A DNA stretch of 64,000 nt, taken from positions 1 to 64,000 of the forward strand of contig NZ_JADNRM010000013.1 of assembly GCF_021730445.1 (NCBI RefSeq), given 5' to 3'. The notes beneath the pieces were generated by a model that did no database searches, was not told the DNA's origin, and was given only the letters and a program-made list of their open reading frames with translations. Made by a program: the position numbers and the translations under genes. Source of the DNA: Phocaeicola faecalis (lineage in GTDB: Bacteria > Bacteroidota > Bacteroidia > Bacteroidales > Bacteroidaceae). Positions 61,809 through 64,000 of this stretch are shown here, in pieces; the stretch's first letter is position 1; every line of letters starts with the position of its first letter.

Positions 61809-63542
61809 ATGGCAAAAGGAATACCTTATGGAGTGTCGGATTTCAGCCGATTGGTAGGCCAGGATTATTATTATGTAGATAAAACGCATTTTCTACCTCT
61901 GATAGAAGATATGGCAAACTATCTCCTTTGGGTTCGTCCGCGTCGTTTTGGGAAAAGTGTATTCCTTACCATGATGCGTGCTTATTATGATATGTCGCAA
62001 AAAGACCGTTTTGAACAACGGTTCGGCAATCTGTGGATAGGCAAGCATCCCACCAAACTGCAAGGCGTTTATCAAGTGCTTTACTTTGACTTCTCTAAAG
62101 CCAATCTGGGCAGGGGAACATTGGAAGATAATTTCAATGATTATTGCAGTGTGCAGTTGAATGATTTCTTCAGTACGTATGCGGAGTATTATCAGAATGA
62201 AACGGATTTTGACCGGATAGTCGCTTCCACCGAAGCTTCCACCAAGTTGCATTGGCTGGAGGCCACGGCTCGGCGTTTGGGACATTTGCTTTATTTGATT
62301 ATTGATGAATATGATAACTTTACCAATGTCATACTGAGTGAACAAGGCAAGAACCTTTTCCGTGACTTGACTCATGCCAGCGGTTTTTACCGGGAATACT
62401 TCAAGCAATTTAAAGGTATGTTTGAACGTATTTTTATGATGGGAGTGAGTCCGGTGACGTTGGACGACCTTTCCAGCGGATATAATATTGATTGGAATAT
62501 CAGTACTGCTCCGCAGTTCAACATGATGATGGGATTCAGTGAAACGGAAGTGCGCGAGATGTTTCGGTATTATCAGCAGGCAGGCAGGTTGGAAGGGGAT
62601 ATCGACGAAATGATTCGGGAGATGAAACCTTGGTACGATAATTATTGTTTTGCTGAGGAAAGTTTAAGAACCGACCCGAAGATATTCAATTGTGATATGA
62701 CATTGTATTATCTGCGTCATCGGGTGATGTTGGGAGCTTCTCCTGAAGAAATGGTTGATAAGAATATTCGCACGGATTATAGTAAACTCAAGATGCTTGC
62801 CCGGCTCGACCATGAAAATCAGGAAGGGGAGGACCGCATGAGCACTATAGAGGAGATAGGGGCGAAAGGAGAAATTCTGGTGAACCTGCATACCTCATTC
62901 CCCGCTGAGAAGATTACCCAAACCGATAATTTCCGGAGTTTGCTTTATTATTATGGTTTGCTTACAATGTGTGGAACCAGAGGTGACCGCATCGTGATGT
63001 GTATTCCCAATAACTGCGTGCGTGAACAATACTTCGGCTTCCTTCGTGAGTATTACCAGCAGCATGGAGAAATTTATCTGCCTCGTTTGAAAGATTTAAT
63101 TGATGATATGGCTTTTGACGGAGATTGGAAGCCTTTGTTTGAGTTCATTGCCAAGGCTTACCGTGATAATTCGGCTGTCCGCGATGCCATAGAGGGGGAA
63201 CGTAATCTGCAAGGCTTTTTTAAAGCATATTTGGCGTTGGCCTCGTATTACTTGGTGCATCCCGAACTGGAAATGAATTATGGTTATTGTGATTTCTTCT
63301 TGTTGCCCGACAAGCAGCGTTATCCCGAAACGAAACACAGCTATATTATGGAGCTGAAGTATGCGTCGCGTACAGCTACTGAGGCTGAGCTGGAGGAGCA
63401 AGCCTGCGAAGGAAGACGGCAGTTGGAACAGTATAGTCGGGACAAAAAAGTGTTGCTCGCCGGCAGTGGAACTGACTTGCATTGCATCTTGCTTCAGTTT
63501 AAGGGCTGGGATATGGTGAAATGCGAAGAAATAAAATGCTGA
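61809..63542 (+). CDS. AAA-ATPase-like / PD-(D/E)XK nuclease-like protein
   Basis: Protein of 577 aa. The N-terminal AAA-like domain has PYGVSDFSRLVGQDYYYVDKT, WVRPRRFGKSVFLTMMRAYY (P-loop region) and LYLIIDEYDNFTN (Walker B). The C-terminal domain has GYCDFFLLPDKQRYP and SYIMELKYAS, the D...ExK of the PD-(D/E)XK superfamily, then EQACEGRRQLEQY. This family (AAA-ATPase-like + DUF1703) is highly multiplied in Bacteroides genomes. Its function is unproven; nuclease or defence roles are proposed. Own promoter; neighbours unrelated. Confidence 0.88.
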   Translation: MAKGIPYGVSDFSRLVGQDYYYVDKTHFLPLIEDMANYLLWVRPRRFGKSVFLTMMRAYYDMSQKDRFEQRFGNLWIGKHPTKLQGVYQVLYFDFSKANLGRGTLEDNFNDYCSVQLNDFFSTYAEYYQNETDFDRIVASTEASTKLHWLEATARRLGHLLYLIIDEYDNFTNVILSEQGKNLFRDLTHASGFYREYFKQFKGMFERIFMMGVSPVTLDDLSSGYNIDWNISTAPQFNMMMGFSETEVREMFRYYQQAGRLEGDIDEMIREMKPWYDNYCFAEESLRTDPKIFNCDMTLYYLRHRVMLGASPEEMVDKNIRTDYSKLKMLARLDHENQEGEDRMSTIEEIGAKGEILVNLHTSFPAEKITQTDNFRSLLYYYGLLTMCGTRGDRIVMCIPNNCVREQYFGFLREYYQQHGEIYLPRLKDLIDDMAFDGDWKPLFEFIAKAYRDNSAVRDAIEGERNLQGFFKAYLALASYYLVHPELEMNYGYCDFFLLPDKQRYPETKHSYIMELKYASRTATEAELEEQACEGRRQLEQYSRDKKVLLAGSGTDLHCILLQFKGWDMVKCEEIKC

Positions 63543-63675
63543 TTGTATCGGGGTGAAACTTCAGTCCCGACAGTTTCTTTCACAATTTTCTTCGATGAAA
63601 TGGCGGTTTTTGGACGCGTGAAGCGTGAAAGGACTTTCGGAATGACTTCTGTTCACTAAGAATGTTACATAATTG

Positions 63676-63706
63676 AGCACTTTTGTTACAAGGAAACAAG
63701 AGTGCT
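63676..63706 (+). promoter_or_regulatory. Hairpin/operator-like inverted repeat before the receptor gene
   Basis: AGCACTTTTGTT (63676-63687) pairs with AACAAGAGTGCT (63695-63706) with one G-T pair, and no T tract follows. It lies ~45 bp upstream of the -7 box at 63750, in operator position. A second inverted repeat CAACA...TGTTG lies between. Confidence 0.5.
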
Positions 63707-63749
63707 ATCCCATGCAACAAATGTTTCAAAAGTGTTGTGAGACAACCCT

Positions 63750-63757
63750 TACCTTTG
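63750..63757 (+). promoter_or_regulatory. Promoter -7 box of the receptor gene
   Basis: TACCTTTG fits TAnnTTTG, 33 bp before ATG 63790. Confidence 0.65.
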
Positions 63758-63789
63758 CCTCAGAAAAACTTCTAAAAACATTTAATGCT

Positions 63790-64000
63790 ATGAACAAGAA
63801 TCAGCGAATGAACAGAATGGGCGCGCTCCTTATTATATGGGCAGCCGCTTGCTTGAACAGCCACGCACAACAAGACTCAGCCAAAGTCGTCTCTAACTCG
63901 AAGGAAGAAGGCAATCGAAATGTCATGCTGAATGCGGCCAGTGCCAATGGCCCACGTGAAATCTCCATCGGTCTTCCCGGCGGCGATGTGAATGTACTCG
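63790..64000 (+). CDS. Probable TonB-dependent receptor, 5' end only
   Basis: The first 70 codons are in the window and the frame is open to the end. A signal peptide (MGALLIIWAAACLNSHAQ) is followed by NVMLNAASANGPREISIGL and PGGDVNVL. The latter resembles the N-terminal extension of a Bacteroides TonB-dependent receptor family as I recall; the plug and barrel are outside the window. Substrate unknown. If right, it is a client of the Ton complex encoded at 779-3730. Confidence 0.6.
   Translation, partial: MNKNQRMNRMGALLIIWAAACLNSHAQQDSAKVVSNSKEEGNRNVMLNAASANGPREISIGLPGGDVNVL

Overview
The window is chromosomal DNA of a Bacteroidales bacterium, most likely a gut Bacteroides or close relative. 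The grounds are many promoters of the Bacteroides type (TAnnTTTG at -7, sometimes with TTTG about 20 bp upstream), few Shine-Dalgarno sequences, and typical families: NVEALA peptide, LruC-domain lipoproteins, a CusA-TolC fusion, DUF4290, DUF3836 and DUF4488 proteins, meso-diaminopimelate dehydrogenase, and the exbB-exbD-exbD-tonB-pstS-TPR cluster. No plasmid or phage genes are seen. The species cannot be fixed from sequence alone.

Layout. Bases 1-41 are the 3' end of a 5S rRNA, so an rRNA operon lies just upstream. 0.2-6.1 kb: a small exported protein, then the Ton energising cluster. 6.2-9.6 kb: a YtrA-type GntR/ABC operon with a recognisable operator; its permease-regulator segment has been tandemly duplicated, leaving a truncated regulator. 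9.9-16.1 kb: MATE transporter, purB, an RluB-like pseudouridine synthase with a long Arg/Gly/Tyr repeat tail, and asnS. 16.1-18.2 kb: an NVEALA peptide cassette between two identical copies of the asnS terminator. 18.3-19.8 kb: a DUF4488 protein and a zeta-toxin-like kinase with a small overlapping partner. 19.9-23.0 kb: rplM-rpsI-rpsB-tsf with structured leaders. 23.1-27.8 kb: yciH, rex, a FAH-family enzyme, ispF, menA, a phosphoesterase and DUF3836. 28.0-35.1 kb: CusA-TolC/CusB efflux followed by a LytS/LytTR two-component pair. 35.1-37.4 kb (minus): nadD, gmk, yicC. 37.5-44.1 kb: tsaB, DUF4290, murA, rimM, an M23 peptidase, dxr, rseP. 45.3-48.3 kb (minus): nrdDG behind a cobalamin riboswitch. 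48.3-53.1 kb: a hemolysin III protein, cca, a lipoprotein, ruvA, ddh. 53.2-60.6 kb: three paralogous LruC-domain lipoproteins around lgt. 60.9-64.0 kb: an HU-like protein, an AAA/PD-(D/E)XK protein and the start of a probable TonB-dependent receptor.

Themes. Most of the window is housekeeping: translation, nucleotide, isoprenoid and menaquinone synthesis, envelope building. Accessory islets are the NVEALA cassette, the duplicated ABC operon, the zeta module, the LruC cluster and a dispersed non-coding repeat. That repeat has three copies (9.9, 44.2 and 61.6 kb), each holding three palindromes spaced exactly 22 bp apart. Copies 1 and 2 align without gaps over about 278 bp and show paired substitutions in the palindrome arms. 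It is the strongest unexplained signal here. The NVEALA cassette is the best candidate for a poorly understood protein system. MurA carries Asp in place of the usual catalytic Cys, and the class III ribonucleotide reductase appears to be under B12 control.
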